DNA of 64,000 nt from Thauera sp. 2A1 (GTDB taxonomy: Bacteria; Pseudomonadota; Gammaproteobacteria; Burkholderiales; Rhodocyclaceae): NCBI RefSeq assembly GCF_009469595.2, contig NZ_SSXV01000004.1, positions 124,001 through 188,000 of the forward strand. Reading direction: 5' to 3'. Shown here in pieces: positions 1 through 9,245 of this stretch; position 1 is the first letter of the stretch, and each line of letters opens with the position of its first letter. The notes beneath the pieces are model-generated. The model did not search any database and was not told where the DNA came from. It saw nothing but the letters and a program-made list of their open reading frames with translations. Made by a program: the position numbers and the translations under genes.

Positions 1-1
1 C

Positions 2-253
2 GGGGTGCCCGCGAGCGCGGCGACGGCGGTGCTCTGGATCGTGAAGCTGGCCGTGCTTGGTGTGCTGCTCTACTCCGCGTTCTGGCTGGCGCTGCTGCTG
101 GCCTTTGCAGGGATCGCTGCCTGGATGGTACGCAACGTCGATGCCGACGAAAGCAGTGATGATGACGAGCCTCAATGGCGAAACGGCCTGGACGGATACG
201 GTCTCTACCGGGGCGAGGTACGCATTGACGGCGGCAGCGCGGACGACGAGTAG
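2..253 (+). CDS. DUF3742-family ICE membrane protein, 5' end missing
   Basis: C-terminal part of a small membrane protein that reads in frame from the first bases of the window, so the start lies upstream. It has two closely spaced hydrophobic stretches (about residues 7-40 of the visible part) and then an acidic, Asp/Glu/Ser-rich tail. This layout and the position next to the TraG_N gene match the DUF3742 proteins that close the transfer region in this ICE class. It is convergent with the TraG_N gene, whose stop lies 16 bases away. Its role in transfer is unknown. Confidence 0.6.
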   Translation, partial: GVPASAATAVLWIVKLAVLGVLLYSAFWLALLLAFAGIAAWMVRNVDADESSDDDEPQWRNGLDGYGLYRGEVRIDGGSADDE

Positions 254-269
254 CTCGCCACTCTCGGCG

Positions 270-1793
270 CTACTTCGCCTTCGCTGCTTTGATTGCAAGG
301 TCAGCGCCTTTGCCTCCCGCAGATTTGGCGCCATCGGTGGCTGCTGAGAGCATCTGCGAAATGTTGCCTACGCGGACACCAACCCACGCGAGCGCAGCTA
401 CCCAGAAACCCGGTAGCACGATGAACATCATCGCCATGACGAAGTTAAGGAGCATGTCGCCAAAGGCGTTGTTCAAACCGATCAACGGATCGAAGTTCGT
501 GTGCGGCCTGTCCGCGCCAAACCCCCAGCCGTAGAGCGCGTCCAGGATCGTGCTGTCGATCCAGCGCGCGAGCTGGAACCAGAAGTCCACGAAGAACAGC
601 GCGAACTGGACGCAGCTCACCGTCACCACCGTCTTCAGGTCGTAGGTGCCGATCAGCAGCACCAGCGGGATGCAGATGACGAGCGCCATCTTGAGCATCG
701 TCAGCACCATCGGCAGCGCCTGGCGCACCACGTCCATCGCGGGAAAGAAGGCCAGCGAGCCGACGGTCAACCCCAGGTCGCTTGCGCCGCGCGTGACAAC
801 GTTCGGCAGCGTCTTGTCGATCTGGCCACCGTAGTCGGTGTAGACGGCGCCCTGGTTCATCTTCTGCTGTCGCGGTGAGACCACGGCGCGGATCACCGAG
901 TCATTGACCTCGCTCTGCGACAGGAAGCCCACCCAGCGCCCGATGCGGGTCAGCAGGTCCGGGTCGACCTGTGCCAGCAGCCGGCTGCGCAGTCCCTGGC
1001 CGCCATCGGCCCACCACTGCCGGCAGGACGGATAGCCGCCGCCGCTGTCCACCTGTGCCAACCCTGCATCGCGGGTCGCGTCGTAGGGCCAGGCCGTGCG
1101 TGGGGTCTTGGCGCGATAGGTGTCATAGAAGCCGGGCGTGTCGAGGAAGTAACTCGACCCGATCCAGGTGACGTCGTTCATTTGCTCGTCGGAGAGCGTC
1201 GGCCGGTTCATGAACAGCTTGGCGCGCGACGGCCCGTAGCAGTCGTGCGTGAAGTCGGCGACCTCCTGTGCCAGCACCGGATCGTCGATGCGCGTGGCAT
1301 CCACATCCATGCGAATCTGACGCAGGTCCGTGCCGCAGGGAATCGCCGCCACCGCGGAGCCCGTCACGGCTTTCGACAGCGCGTGCATGAAGAACCACCA
1401 CACCGGCACCAGCGCGCTCTGGTCGTTGAGCGCCGTGTAGACGTTGGACCAGCCCGTGTCGTTGGGCAGCGGGACACTGACCTGGCATTGCGCGGAGCGC
1501 GTGGTGTCGAACCTGATCGTGGCGAGATCCACCGGGATGAACGGGATGCCGGCGAACATGATGACCACGATCGCCACCCACACCCGGTTCTCGATGCGCA
1601 TCGACGACAGCACGCCCTTGTTGCCCTCGTCCGCACCTTCGCTGCGGGCCTTGAGCCATTCCTGGATCACGATGGCCACGAACGGCAGCGCGAACACGCC
1701 GCTGGCCACGAGGATGCTCCAGATGCCGTTGTTGACCACCCAAGCCACCAGGGTCAGGTAATACTCCAAGTAGTCCGTGGTGTAGAGCGTCAT
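270..1793 (-). CDS. Conjugal transfer protein with TraG N-terminal domain
   Basis: A 507-residue inner-membrane protein. Hydrophobic segments lie near residues 20-42 and 74-92, with a cluster at about 360-475, and they flank a long, mainly periplasmic central part rich in Trp, Asp and Arg. This is the architecture of TraG_N proteins (mating-pair stabilisation in F-like systems), and the gene sits at its usual place at the distal end of the MPF-G cluster. It follows the small membrane gene at 1809-2162 with a 15-base gap. The C-terminal tail is Lys/Ala-rich and hydrophilic. The family call is firm; the biochemical role in this ICE class is inferred from F TraG. Confidence 0.85.
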   Translation of the reverse strand: MTLYTTDYLEYYLTLVAWVVNNGIWSILVASGVFALPFVAIVIQEWLKARSEGADEGNKGVLSSMRIENRVWVAIVVIMFAGIPFIPVDLATIRFDTTRSAQCQVSVPLPNDTGWSNVYTALNDQSALVPVWWFFMHALSKAVTGSAVAAIPCGTDLRQIRMDVDATRIDDPVLAQEVADFTHDCYGPSRAKLFMNRPTLSDEQMNDVTWIGSSYFLDTPGFYDTYRAKTPRTAWPYDATRDAGLAQVDSGGGYPSCRQWWADGGQGLRSRLLAQVDPDLLTRIGRWVGFLSQSEVNDSVIRAVVSPRQQKMNQGAVYTDYGGQIDKTLPNVVTRGASDLGLTVGSLAFFPAMDVVRQALPMVLTMLKMALVICIPLVLLIGTYDLKTVVTVSCVQFALFFVDFWFQLARWIDSTILDALYGWGFGADRPHTNFDPLIGLNNAFGDMLLNFVMAMMFIVLPGFWVAALAWVGVRVGNISQMLSAATDGAKSAGGKGADLAIKAAKAK

Positions 1794-1808
1794 GCCTGCC
1801 TCCCGGTC

Positions 1809-2162
1809 TCAGCCGTGCCGCAGCAGCTGGCTGGCTTCCAGCGCGACCACGGCGATGACGGCCGCGATCTCCGTGCGCAGCAGGCGCTGATGCGTCTCGC
1901 GGGACGGCTCCCGCCGCAACAGGCGCCGACGCATCCACCACCAGCCGTAAGCCGTCGCTCCGTAGAGGCACAGACGCCACACGAAGAAGTGGCCGGCGTG
2001 CGCCTGCAGCCAGTGCTGCCAGCCCTCGACGCCGCCGACCACGTGGATGCCGGCGATGTTCACCGCCACCGCGGCGGCGACCACCAGCAAGGTCCACAGC
2101 AGCGCCACGCCGACGCGGCGGTTGAACAGCCATGGCAGCCGCAGCCAGGCGAGCCGGCTCAT
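1809..2162 (-). CDS. Small conserved ICE membrane protein
   Basis: A 117-residue protein with hydrophobic stretches at about residues 18-42, 58-75 and 98-112, Trp-rich and Arg-rich between them. Its start overlaps the end of the TIGR03755 gene by four bases, so the two are probably translationally coupled. A protein of this size is regularly found between the TIGR03755 and TraG_N genes of this ICE class. No catalytic motif is visible, and its function is not known. Confidence 0.75.
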   Translation of the reverse strand: MSRLAWLRLPWLFNRRVGVALLWTLLVVAAAVAVNIAGIHVVGGVEGWQHWLQAHAGHFFVWRLCLYGATAYGWWWMRRRLLRREPSRETHQRLLRTEIAAVIAVVALEASQLLRHG

Positions 2163-3565
2163 GGCGTACCGCTCCGCGGCTTCTGGACTTCCCGCAGACG
2201 GTCGCGCGTGGTGTCGCCCTCGAAGACGCCGCGCGAGCCGGCAGCGCGGGTACTGTGGCGCTGGATGATCGCCATCGCCGAGTTGCCGGCCAGCGTGCGG
2301 CGCAGCTCCAGCTCGGTCTTGAGGTTGTTGATCTCCTGCTCCAGCGCGCTGTTCTCCTGGTCCACCGCCTGCACGGCGAGCTCGTTGGCGGCGACGTTCG
2401 GCTCCTTCTTGCCGGTCAGCAACGTGCGTTGCAGCAGCAGGGCCTTCTCCAGCACGCTGGACAGCGCAGCCTCGGACGCGAGGCGCCGGCCCAGCACGTC
2501 CTGGTCGGGCTCGTCACGCAGGGCCTCGATCACGCCGCGGGTGATCGGCAGCGAGCTGCTGCCGGCCGCGTCGAGATTGGCCAGTGTCGTCGGCCGGGCG
2601 CCCGTCACCAGTTCCTGCAACACCTGCAGCTTGGTCTCGTACTCTTCCTGGATCACTGGCGTGAGCCCGACGCCAGGCGTGGTCTGGGTCTTCGTGCAGT
2701 TTTCGCAGGTGCGTTGCTCGCGTTCGCCCAGCACGCGGTTCGCAAAGGCCGCGGCCGCGCCAGGCGACGACCAGGTCTGGCAGGTCAGGCGGTTGCCGCA
2801 GGCGCTGCGCGCGATCGACGAGGTATCGGTGGCGCTGCGCCCGTTGAGCAGGTTGTAGCCCGCGCGCGTCACGTCGCCGACCACCTTGATCGAACTCTGG
2901 CCGGAGCCGCCCGCGTTGCCGCCGCCGACCCAGGGCACGCCGTTGTTCCCCTTGTTGGACTCGGCCTGCTCGATGGCGGAGACGGCATCGGTGCTGCTGA
3001 CCGCATCCCGCAGCGCCATCCCTTCGGCGAGCTGGTCCCAGCCGGCCTGGCCGCCGGCCATGTCCGCCATGCGATTGGCGATGGCCCGGCAGGTCATCTT
3101 CGAGCGGTCGAAATCCAGGCGCGCCTGGAGGATGCCGTTGGTGAGCAGGTTGTACAGGCCCGGGTCGGCGCGCTGGATGATGAGCGCCGGGAGTGACGCC
3201 ACCGCGGCAGTGGCGTTCTGGATCACGTTGCTCATGATCGTCTGGAAGCCGTTGGTGATGCCGTTGAGCTGGTTCTGCAGCGTCGTGGTGATGCTCATGT
3301 CGCCGCAGATCAGGTTGCTGTTCCAGCCGACGCCGACGCCGATGCTCTGCATGTTGCCGGCACCACCCATCGACACGGCCCGGCCGCCGCCGATGCTGTA
3401 GAGCACGTCGTCGCCGATCACGCTGCCGCTGACGTTCACGCCATTGGGGTCGATGCGGGTCTGCGCCCAGGCGACGCCGACGACCAGCGTGATGGCCGCC
3501 ACGAGCAGCGTGGCCCGCAGGGGCGACTTCGCGCGGTGCAGGAAGTCAGGGAGGGAGGCGTTCAT
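2159..3565 (-). CDS. Integrating conjugative element protein, TIGR03755 family
   Basis: A 468-residue exported protein. A signal peptide covers about residues 1-34 (basic start, long hydrophobic core, cleavage after an Ala-x-Ala-like site). The mature protein begins with a Gly/Val/Ser-rich segment, and paired cysteines (CEN and CGN contexts) suggest periplasmic disulfides. A hydrophilic, Gln/Glu-rich C-terminal half follows. I chose the ATG at 3565 because a GAGGAA ribosome site sits about 8 bases before it; a longer reading frame upstream lacks this. It is the middle gene of the TIGR03757-03756-03755 trio, which corresponds loosely to TraW/TraU/TraH-type pore and pilus assembly functions of F systems. 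Confidence 0.85.
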   Translation of the reverse strand: MNASLPDFLHRAKSPLRATLLVAAITLVVGVAWAQTRIDPNGVNVSGSVIGDDVLYSIGGGRAVSMGGAGNMQSIGVGVGWNSNLICGDMSITTTLQNQLNGITNGFQTIMSNVIQNATAAVASLPALIIQRADPGLYNLLTNGILQARLDFDRSKMTCRAIANRMADMAGGQAGWDQLAEGMALRDAVSSTDAVSAIEQAESNKGNNGVPWVGGGNAGGSGQSSIKVVGDVTRAGYNLLNGRSATDTSSIARSACGNRLTCQTWSSPGAAAAFANRVLGEREQRTCENCTKTQTTPGVGLTPVIQEEYETKLQVLQELVTGARPTTLANLDAAGSSSLPITRGVIEALRDEPDQDVLGRRLASEAALSSVLEKALLLQRTLLTGKKEPNVAANELAVQAVDQENSALEQEINNLKTELELRRTLAGNSAMAIIQRHSTRAAGSRGVFEGDTTRDRLREVQKPRSGTP

Positions 3566-3575
3566 CGTGGGTTCC

Positions 3576-4520
3576 TCACATGAAATCGACGCTGCCGAGG
3601 AAGACCTGGCCACGGCGCCGGCAGCAGGAGTACGGCCGCCACAAGGCCCAGGCGTAGTCGCCCTGCTGGGCCTGCACGCGGGTGCGGCTGTGCGGGAAGA
3701 CCACGCAACTGTTCGAGAGCGTGGGCGTCAGCTCCTGCCACTTGCCCGTCGAGGCGTCGGTCTCCATCAGCGCGCCGGCCGGCCAGTAGCCGTCGCGGGC
3801 GTTGGCCAGCAGGGGCTGATACACGTGAATCTGGTTGCGGCGCGTCACGATGTCGCCCGCGCGCTGCGCGACCACGGCGCCGCTCTTGTGGTCGTCGGTC
3901 TGGTGCAGGAAGCCACCGCGGGGATACACGTTGCCCCAGAGGTTCAGGCCGGTGCGCGTACCGATTTCGCGCCGGCCGGGGATGAGCGCTTCGGGGTAGA
4001 ACGCTTCCGGGATGTTGTAGCGCCAGGCGATCGTGTCGAGCGTGCTCAGCAGATACGGCATGAAGGCCGTGCCAGCGCCTTCGCAGGTGTAGCCGGAGGC
4101 GCTGGCGAACTGGCTGAACACCAGCCCGGCCGGATGGCCGATGACATCGGCGTTCTTGAACTTGGCGAGGTTGTTCTCGTTGTCGTGATTGGTCGTGCCG
4201 TCACCGCCAGCCTTGGCGGTCGGGTTGGGCATGCTCATCGCCCTGACTTCCTGCCACGGGTTTTCTCCGGTGTTCGAGTAGCTCGACACCACCGCATCGG
4301 GGACGTAGTGGCGCACCTTGACGGAAGTGCGAACCGAGCAGCCGAAGGGCGTGCAGTACAGCCAGTAGCAGATACCGACCACGCGGTATTCGAGGCAGTC
4401 GGGGGACAGCGCCGACGAGACGATGGTGGCGGTGTCCAGGGCGAACGTCGACGTGGCCGTGCTCAGCAGCAGCGAGGCGACGGTGGCGCGCAGGCGCCGG
4501 GATGCCAGCAGGAGGCTCAT
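3576..4520 (-). CDS. TraU-like integrating conjugative element protein, TIGR03756 family
   Basis: A 314-residue periplasmic protein with an N-terminal signal peptide (about residues 1-28). Cys-rich motifs follow, including two cysteines in the Trp/Tyr-rich stretch 'GICYWLYCTPFGC' (about residues 50-62), which is the hallmark of the TraU family. TraU-type proteins act in pilus assembly and DNA transfer and depend on disulfide formation. The DsbA-like protein encoded at 10.1 kb could serve that need. The start overlaps the stop of the TIGR03757 gene by four bases (ATGA), so the genes are coupled. Confidence 0.9.
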   Translation of the reverse strand: MSLLLASRRLRATVASLLLSTATSTFALDTATIVSSALSPDCLEYRVVGICYWLYCTPFGCSVRTSVKVRHYVPDAVVSSYSNTGENPWQEVRAMSMPNPTAKAGGDGTTNHDNENNLAKFKNADVIGHPAGLVFSQFASASGYTCEGAGTAFMPYLLSTLDTIAWRYNIPEAFYPEALIPGRREIGTRTGLNLWGNVYPRGGFLHQTDDHKSGAVVAQRAGDIVTRRNQIHVYQPLLANARDGYWPAGALMETDASTGKWQELTPTLSNSCVVFPHSRTRVQAQQGDYAWALWRPYSCCRRRGQVFLGSVDFM

Positions 4521-4960
4521 GGCTGCGTGCTCCGGTAGGCGTTGATGCGCGCGACGGCGCGGGGCACGTCGGGCTCGCCGTAGACCACGTAGCGTCGATC
4601 GACCACCACGGCGGGAATCTTGGCGATGCCCAGTCCCCAGGCATCCGCGACACCTTGGTAGGCGTGGCCGATGCGGCGTTGAAGGGCCTCGCCGCCGTCA
4701 TGCAACCGCTGCCGCACCAGGGCTGCAGCCTGTTGCGGGTCGGCCGGTAGGTGCGCGGCGAGTTCGACCTCGATGCGCGTGGCCTGGTCCAGCTCGATGA
4801 TCCGCACGCCGGCTGGAGCCTGCACCGGATGACGGCTGTCGGTGACGACGAGCACGTCGGCTGCTGCAGTCTGGGTAAACATGAACAGCACTGCCCACAG
4901 TCCGGGCGCAATGCTGATGGTCGGCAGCCGGGGCGAAGCCTTGAAGACGGGGGCCGGCAT
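4517..4960 (-). CDS. Integrating conjugative element protein, TIGR03757 (DUF1525) family
   Basis: A 147-residue exported protein. It has a signal-peptide-like N terminus (about residues 1-35), then a compact domain with a thioredoxin-like pattern (beta-strand 'VLVVTDSRHPV', later 'KIPAVVVDRRYVVYG') but no CxxC. DUF1525 proteins resemble the C-terminal part of TrbC/TraW assembly proteins. It is the first gene of the trio with TIGR03756 and TIGR03755. Upstream lies the cargo cassette at 5.1-9.2 kb, which separates this trio from radC. Confidence 0.85.
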   Translation of the reverse strand: MPAPVFKASPRLPTISIAPGLWAVLFMFTQTAAADVLVVTDSRHPVQAPAGVRIIELDQATRIEVELAAHLPADPQQAAALVRQRLHDGGEALQRRIGHAYQGVADAWGLGIAKIPAVVVDRRYVVYGEPDVPRAVARINAYRSTQP

Positions 4961-5103
4961 ATCGGGCGTCCTTGGAGTCGATCAAAGTCACAGTCGACTT
5001 CAAGTGCCGATCTAGCGCGACAAAGAAACCGCATCCGGCCCCTGCCGGTTTCATACCCTATGCCGTTGTGAGCGTTGTGATTGCCTCCTGTCGGAGGCGG
5101 AGA

Positions 5104-5775
5104 TCAGGTGCGGGACGCTGAGGTGCCCGCGAACCCAAGAAACGCATGCTGTAAGCGAATCGGCATCGACGGCTTGGAGCGTGCGTGTAGGCTCTGCCAA
5201 GTCCCGTCACTGATGTCGCTCGGGGCGAGGCGATCTACCGAGCGCGAAACTCTTCTCAAGTAAGCATTGACGCCATCCGCGGATTCCGAAGGAACGCCGG
5301 CAAGAACGTACCCCACCATGAAGCCGATAGCATGGTTCTCGCCGTACTTCTCCTGGATGAATCGATCCATGCCCTCGACGACGTACTCTCGACACAAGTG
5401 AGTGTCCGACCCGGCGATTCGTTTGCATTCGATGATCGCGTGCGGATCATGCTCCTGCGTGCGCAAGAAAATTTCGACGAACGCCAGCGGGATGTCGGTA
5501 CGTCCGTCTGGCAGCATCACGTTGCTTTTAGATCGCGATTCCGTGCCAGGCAGCACCATGATCTGCTTCCACGGGGAGTTCTTCAGCGCAATGCGCATCC
5601 CGTCCCGCAGGCGCTCGGTCATGATTACCTCTCCAGCGTTGGCATTCACGTCCTCGGCTGCGCATGCTCGCTGCCAACCTGCGGCCAGTGTCAGCAGAAT
5701 GACCGCCACAACCTCGGGCTCAAGTTCAATGAACTCTCTGCCCAGTGCAGGAGGTGTCTCATAGGGGATCCTCAA
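5104..5775 (-). CDS. Putative PD-(D/E)XK nuclease partner of the DNA methyltransferase
   Basis: A 223-residue protein of no family I recognise by name. In the middle it carries a candidate PD-(D/E)XK core: Asp94 in 'GRTDIPLAFVEIF', then Glu116 and Lys118 in 'AIIECKRI', followed by a helix ('REYVVEGMDRF') and a hydrophobic strand ('AIGFMVGYV'). That is the spacing and secondary-structure order of small restriction-type nucleases. The start overlaps the stop of the methyltransferase gene by four bases, so the two are probably coupled and made together. I infer that it is the cutting subunit, or an effector, of the cassette. Catalytic activity is not proven by sequence alone. Confidence 0.55.
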   Translation of the reverse strand: MRIPYETPPALGREFIELEPEVVAVILLTLAAGWQRACAAEDVNANAGEVIMTERLRDGMRIALKNSPWKQIMVLPGTESRSKSNVMLPDGRTDIPLAFVEIFLRTQEHDPHAIIECKRIAGSDTHLCREYVVEGMDRFIQEKYGENHAIGFMVGYVLAGVPSESADGVNAYLRRVSRSVDRLAPSDISDGTWQSLHARSKPSMPIRLQHAFLGFAGTSASRT

Positions 5776-8735
5776 ACTTTGCCCCCTGAAAAGCTCTCCG
5801 CGACCACTGCATCGGCATCTTCCAGTGCCGCTATGCCCATCCAGTAGCGCCGCGCTGCTGGCTTGATGATCACGACTTCGTTGCGTCCGTGTACTCGCAA
5901 TTCCCGCTCTGCACTGAGCGCGGTCGCAATCTTGACTTTCAGGCGCCTGCCGATACGTGCCAGTACTTCACCCAACTCGCCTTGTGGTGCCACGACGCTC
6001 ACGCTCGCATTACCCGGCCCCTCTTCCAAGACAAAGCGCACGACGCGCAAGGCCGAACTGCTTGGCAAGTCGAGCACTTCGGCGCGCATGTGCCGCTTAT
6101 TGCGAACGGAAAGCCAATCCTCGATAACGGACAGGAACGTCTTGGCATACGCCGTGACCTCAGTACGACTGTCCGATGGCTCCACGGATGATTCGCGGCC
6201 GGTTTCCCATTGCCACCCGGCGCGAAGGAGGCCGTCTCGAATGACAGTTCGGTCGGCATCGTTCAGTTCGTACAGATCGAAGACAGCTTCGTCCAGTTCA
6301 GCCCATCCCCTCTCGTCGGTGCCGTTGGCGCGCAGATTCTTCTCAATCTGCAGCAGGCGCTGGCCAGCCTCAGATTTCACTGCGCTCGTGAAATTAGGCA
6401 CCGGTAGGAAGCTGAGGTCGCGAGCCAGCAGCTTCCTCTTGTAGATTCCAAACTCTGCAGCGGTCAGATAGAAGAACCATGTCGCAAAAGCAGAACTCAA
6501 CACGGTGGCAAGCAAATGTGCCGTCCGCGTGTGCCCTCTCGGAAGAGACACTGCGAAGTATGAGTTCGTGAAGACGAGATCCCGCTCGGAGACGGCCGCC
6601 AAGACGCGTGGACTCCCCAGAAGCATTTCCTTCACGATGAGAAGCGGGGCTTGATATATCTCCCGCGATCGTGGCCATTGTGCCTTCGATTGGCTGAAAG
6701 TCGGCAAATCATCGGGAATGTTGAAGTGCTGCATGTCTTTGACTTGCAGTACATCCAATCCTTTTAGCGGGCGAGCATCGCGCGTCTGATTCTCTGGGGC
6801 CCCGCGAATCAATCCAACCTGGAAGGTAGTGTCGAGTAATGAGAGTTGCTCGCCCAGATTTCTGTGGGCCGAAGTCAAGTCATCCAGCAATAGGAGGTCA
6901 CGGCGCCGGCCAACGGCTGCTGCCTTGAGCTTCAACGGCTGTTCTTGGATTTCGTCGAGTGTCAAAGTGATGACGTCACTCGGCGCCACCTCGAACGAAT
7001 GAGTCCTTGCACCGCTGGGCGTCCACGGGATCTGAACGACCGTGACCTGATCCGTTCGCTGCTTCGGTCGATGACGGGCAAAGAGAACCACTGCGGGCAT
7101 GGCCGCTGTCGCGAAGAGCCAACTGCACAAATTGGACAGATTTACCAAGGTGATCGGAGCCACGGCTCGCATCACATGCTGAGCTGCTGCCATGCCGGTG
7201 CCGCTGCGGCTGAAGAACGGCATCGCGCTAAGAATGATGCCGAAACGGGTCTTCTCATGTGAGAACTCCGCCGCTCGCAACACGAAATCCAAGCCTTCAC
7301 CGCGCGGTTGCGCAGGTACGCCCGCAACCCTGGTCTTGCGCCGCGCTTCGGTTCCTGTCTGCCCCCTAAAGCTCCAAGGGGGATTGCCCACGATAAGGTC
7401 GAACTGCTTCAGCCCTGTCGGCGTCGCCAGCACGGCCTTGCCATCTCCATCACGTTCGACAGTACGAGCGTCACCGACGAGCAATGTCCTGCCGATCAAT
7501 GGCTGGAACTTCAGGGACTGCGGTGGTTGCGGGTCAGGGTCCAGCTCAAGCGCAGCCAGGTACAGGCTGAACGCAGCGACGCGAATCGCGGCTTCGCTAA
7601 TGTCTACGCCATACACCTGCCCGTAGAGCGTCGAGCGGATCAGCTCCCTCGTGGGCGGCTGACCTTGCGAGCGAAGATGAACCAAGCGCCGCAGCGCTTC
7701 GACCAGGAAGACACCGGAGCCGCACGTCAAATCCAGCACCGACTCCCGTCCAGATAGACCATCCATGACCTCATCGAGGACCAGCGAGACGACGGACAGT
7801 CGCGTGTAGTGCACGCCGTTTCGCAACGCTTCTGTGCGCTTTCCTCCAGTCTGCGGCTCAGCATGTGCAAACTGCTCGTAGATCGAGCTGATGAGCTCGA
7901 CCGGAATCACGTCGAACTGGTAGGGGAAGAAGCTGAGTTGCCCGCTTTCAGGATCGACAGCCTCCAGGAACTCCGCAACCCGCGTCAAATGGTGAGCTGC
8001 TGGTGTCGTTTTCACCGACGAGGGCGGAAACATATCGCCGTTGAAGGCCTGGGCCAGCCATGCGAACAGCTTGCTGGTCGCTGGCCGGTCGCGCAGGATC
8101 GCCGGCAACGCCGTGCGGCCGCATACCCGCTTCAACCGCGCCGCACTGACGATCTCGCGGTCAATCAGGTACTGGGTGAAGATCACGCGCCCAATCAAGG
8201 CCTGCGCCGCATCGCGCGCGAGATTGCCTGCGACCAAATCGCGTTCCAGACATCCAAGGTCAGACAGGAGCTTCTGATCGACGCTGGTCTTGCGATCGAT
8301 GGCCGGCACCTGGGCCCAGAATTGGCCCGTCTCGATCGCCAGTCGGCCGGCCAACTCGTCCAGTTCATGAAGCGAAGCTTCGATGTTCTCGAAACGCCGA
8401 ATCAAATGTCTCTGGGCATCGCCTTCTTTCGCGGGTGTGCCGAAACCGTTGTACAGGTCGATACGCTGCGGCGAGATCACCCACAGCAACGGCGCGAACC
8501 CCTCGTTCCAGACCTCTCGTCGCCACTGGCTGACCAGATCGTCTGCAGGCGCGCTTTGCTCAAACTTGAAGTAGACGGTCAACGACGACGCGCTGCGCCA
8601 CAATGCGTCCGGAACAAAAACGCGGCCGTGGCGCGAGGACTGCGCCTCGGCCCCCAACCGAAGACCGGGCGCGGGTTGCCCGTCCGGCAGGTAGCCGGTT
8701 GCGGCGAGCACCTGTTCCAGCGTGGCAGTGTTCAC
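5772..8735 (-). CDS. Large N6-adenine class DNA methyltransferase (type IIG/HsdM-like)
   Basis: A 987-residue protein. The N-terminal about 280 residues form an unassigned domain. The SAM-binding motif I ('VLDLTCGSGVFLVEAL') falls near residue 330 and the catalytic motif IV NPPW ('DLIVGNPPWSF') near residue 445, the order of gamma-class N6-adenine methyltransferases. A long C-terminal part (about 600-850) probably holds target recognition. Size and layout resemble type IIG or PglX-like enzymes, but I do not see a complete D-ExK nuclease motif in the N-terminal domain, which is consistent with a separate nuclease encoded just downstream. The upstream HTH gene overlaps it by four bases. The host DNA would be modified at an unknown site. 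Confidence 0.8.
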   Translation of the reverse strand: MNTATLEQVLAATGYLPDGQPAPGLRLGAEAQSSRHGRVFVPDALWRSASSLTVYFKFEQSAPADDLVSQWRREVWNEGFAPLLWVISPQRIDLYNGFGTPAKEGDAQRHLIRRFENIEASLHELDELAGRLAIETGQFWAQVPAIDRKTSVDQKLLSDLGCLERDLVAGNLARDAAQALIGRVIFTQYLIDREIVSAARLKRVCGRTALPAILRDRPATSKLFAWLAQAFNGDMFPPSSVKTTPAAHHLTRVAEFLEAVDPESGQLSFFPYQFDVIPVELISSIYEQFAHAEPQTGGKRTEALRNGVHYTRLSVVSLVLDEVMDGLSGRESVLDLTCGSGVFLVEALRRLVHLRSQGQPPTRELIRSTLYGQVYGVDISEAAIRVAAFSLYLAALELDPDPQPPQSLKFQPLIGRTLLVGDARTVERDGDGKAVLATPTGLKQFDLIVGNPPWSFRGQTGTEARRKTRVAGVPAQPRGEGLDFVLRAAEFSHEKTRFGIILSAMPFFSRSGTGMAAAQHVMRAVAPITLVNLSNLCSWLFATAAMPAVVLFARHRPKQRTDQVTVVQIPWTPSGARTHSFEVAPSDVITLTLDEIQEQPLKLKAAAVGRRRDLLLLDDLTSAHRNLGEQLSLLDTTFQVGLIRGAPENQTRDARPLKGLDVLQVKDMQHFNIPDDLPTFSQSKAQWPRSREIYQAPLLIVKEMLLGSPRVLAAVSERDLVFTNSYFAVSLPRGHTRTAHLLATVLSSAFATWFFYLTAAEFGIYKRKLLARDLSFLPVPNFTSAVKSEAGQRLLQIEKNLRANGTDERGWAELDEAVFDLYELNDADRTVIRDGLLRAGWQWETGRESSVEPSDSRTEVTAYAKTFLSVIEDWLSVRNKRHMRAEVLDLPSSSALRVVRFVLEEGPGNASVSVVAPQGELGEVLARIGRRLKVKIATALSAERELRVHGRNEVVIIKPAARRYWMGIAALEDADAVVAESFSGGKV

Positions 8736-9208
8736 GCCCTACTCCGGATAGCTTCGGGTGGAAACGGCAACGCTGCCTGGCTCGGCGTCGGGACGATCGG
8801 CAGCATGTGCTGCTGAAGCCGCATGATCAACGGATCGAGCGGGATGACGAGAGTCGGTTGCGTCGGCGCCGGTCCAATCCCCTCGGGGCCGATATCGCAC
8901 AGGGTCGCCGAAGTGGCCGTCACGAACGCCACGGACCCATTCAGCGCCAATGCGCTACTCGTGCCCAGCAACCGAAAGAGCGCGTCAACGCCGACGCTGA
9001 CGGTGGCGATGTGCACTCCCAACGAGCTGACCAACTCATTGGTAACGGCCAAGCCTAGGAGATCCGCGAAGGTGAATCGGGCAGCCTTCCCGGTCTTGGA
9101 CGCCAAGTAGGGCACGGTCTTGCGCCAATGCCGCACCGTTTCGACGGACACGCCGGTTAGCGTGCGCATCTGGTCCTGAGTGTACTGGATGGCGGTGACG
9201 GCAGACAT
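8732..9208 (-). CDS. MerR/HTH-type DNA-binding regulator of the methyltransferase cassette
   Basis: A protein of about 158 residues. The N-terminal region (residues 6-50) reads as a winged-helix/MerR-type HTH: 'TQDQMRTLTGVSVETVRHW' and then 'FTFADLLGLAV'. The rest is hydrophobic and Pro-rich, with no metal or effector motif I recognise. I chose the ATG at 9208; a TTG at 9223 is possible, and neither has a good ribosome site. It overlaps the methyltransferase start by four bases, so all three genes of the cassette are coupled. A small palindrome lies 27 bases upstream. Autoregulation of the cassette is inferred. Confidence 0.6.
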   Translation of the reverse strand: MSAVTAIQYTQDQMRTLTGVSVETVRHWRKTVPYLASKTGKAARFTFADLLGLAVTNELVSSLGVHIATVSVGVDALFRLLGTSSALALNGSVAFVTATSATLCDIGPEGIGPAPTQPTLVIPLDPLIMRLQQHMLPIVPTPSQAALPFPPEAIRSRA

Positions 9209-9234
9209 TCGCGTTGCTGGCAACTAGAAAATAT

Positions 9235-9245
9235 GCAGATTCTGC
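9235..9245. promoter_or_regulatory. Palindrome upstream of the methyltransferase cassette
   Basis: GCAGATTCTGC is a perfect 5+1+5 palindrome 27 bases upstream of the regulator's ATG and next to an AT-rich stretch that could hold the promoter on the minus strand. It is a candidate operator for the HTH protein. It is short, so chance occurrence is possible. Confidence 0.3.

Noticed and set aside
1182..2858. A 558-codon plus-strand frame
   Set aside because: It spans parts of three well-supported minus-strand genes and reads as low-complexity Arg/His-rich sequence; no start context.
3444..4538. A 364-codon plus-strand frame
   Set aside because: Antisense to the TIGR03756 gene with TraU-type Cys motifs; the plus-strand product has no recognisable feature.
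5083..5098. Six-base-pair hairpin GCCTCC/GGAGGC as a terminator
   Set aside because: No T tract on either strand and a short stem; chance is likely in this GC-rich sequence.
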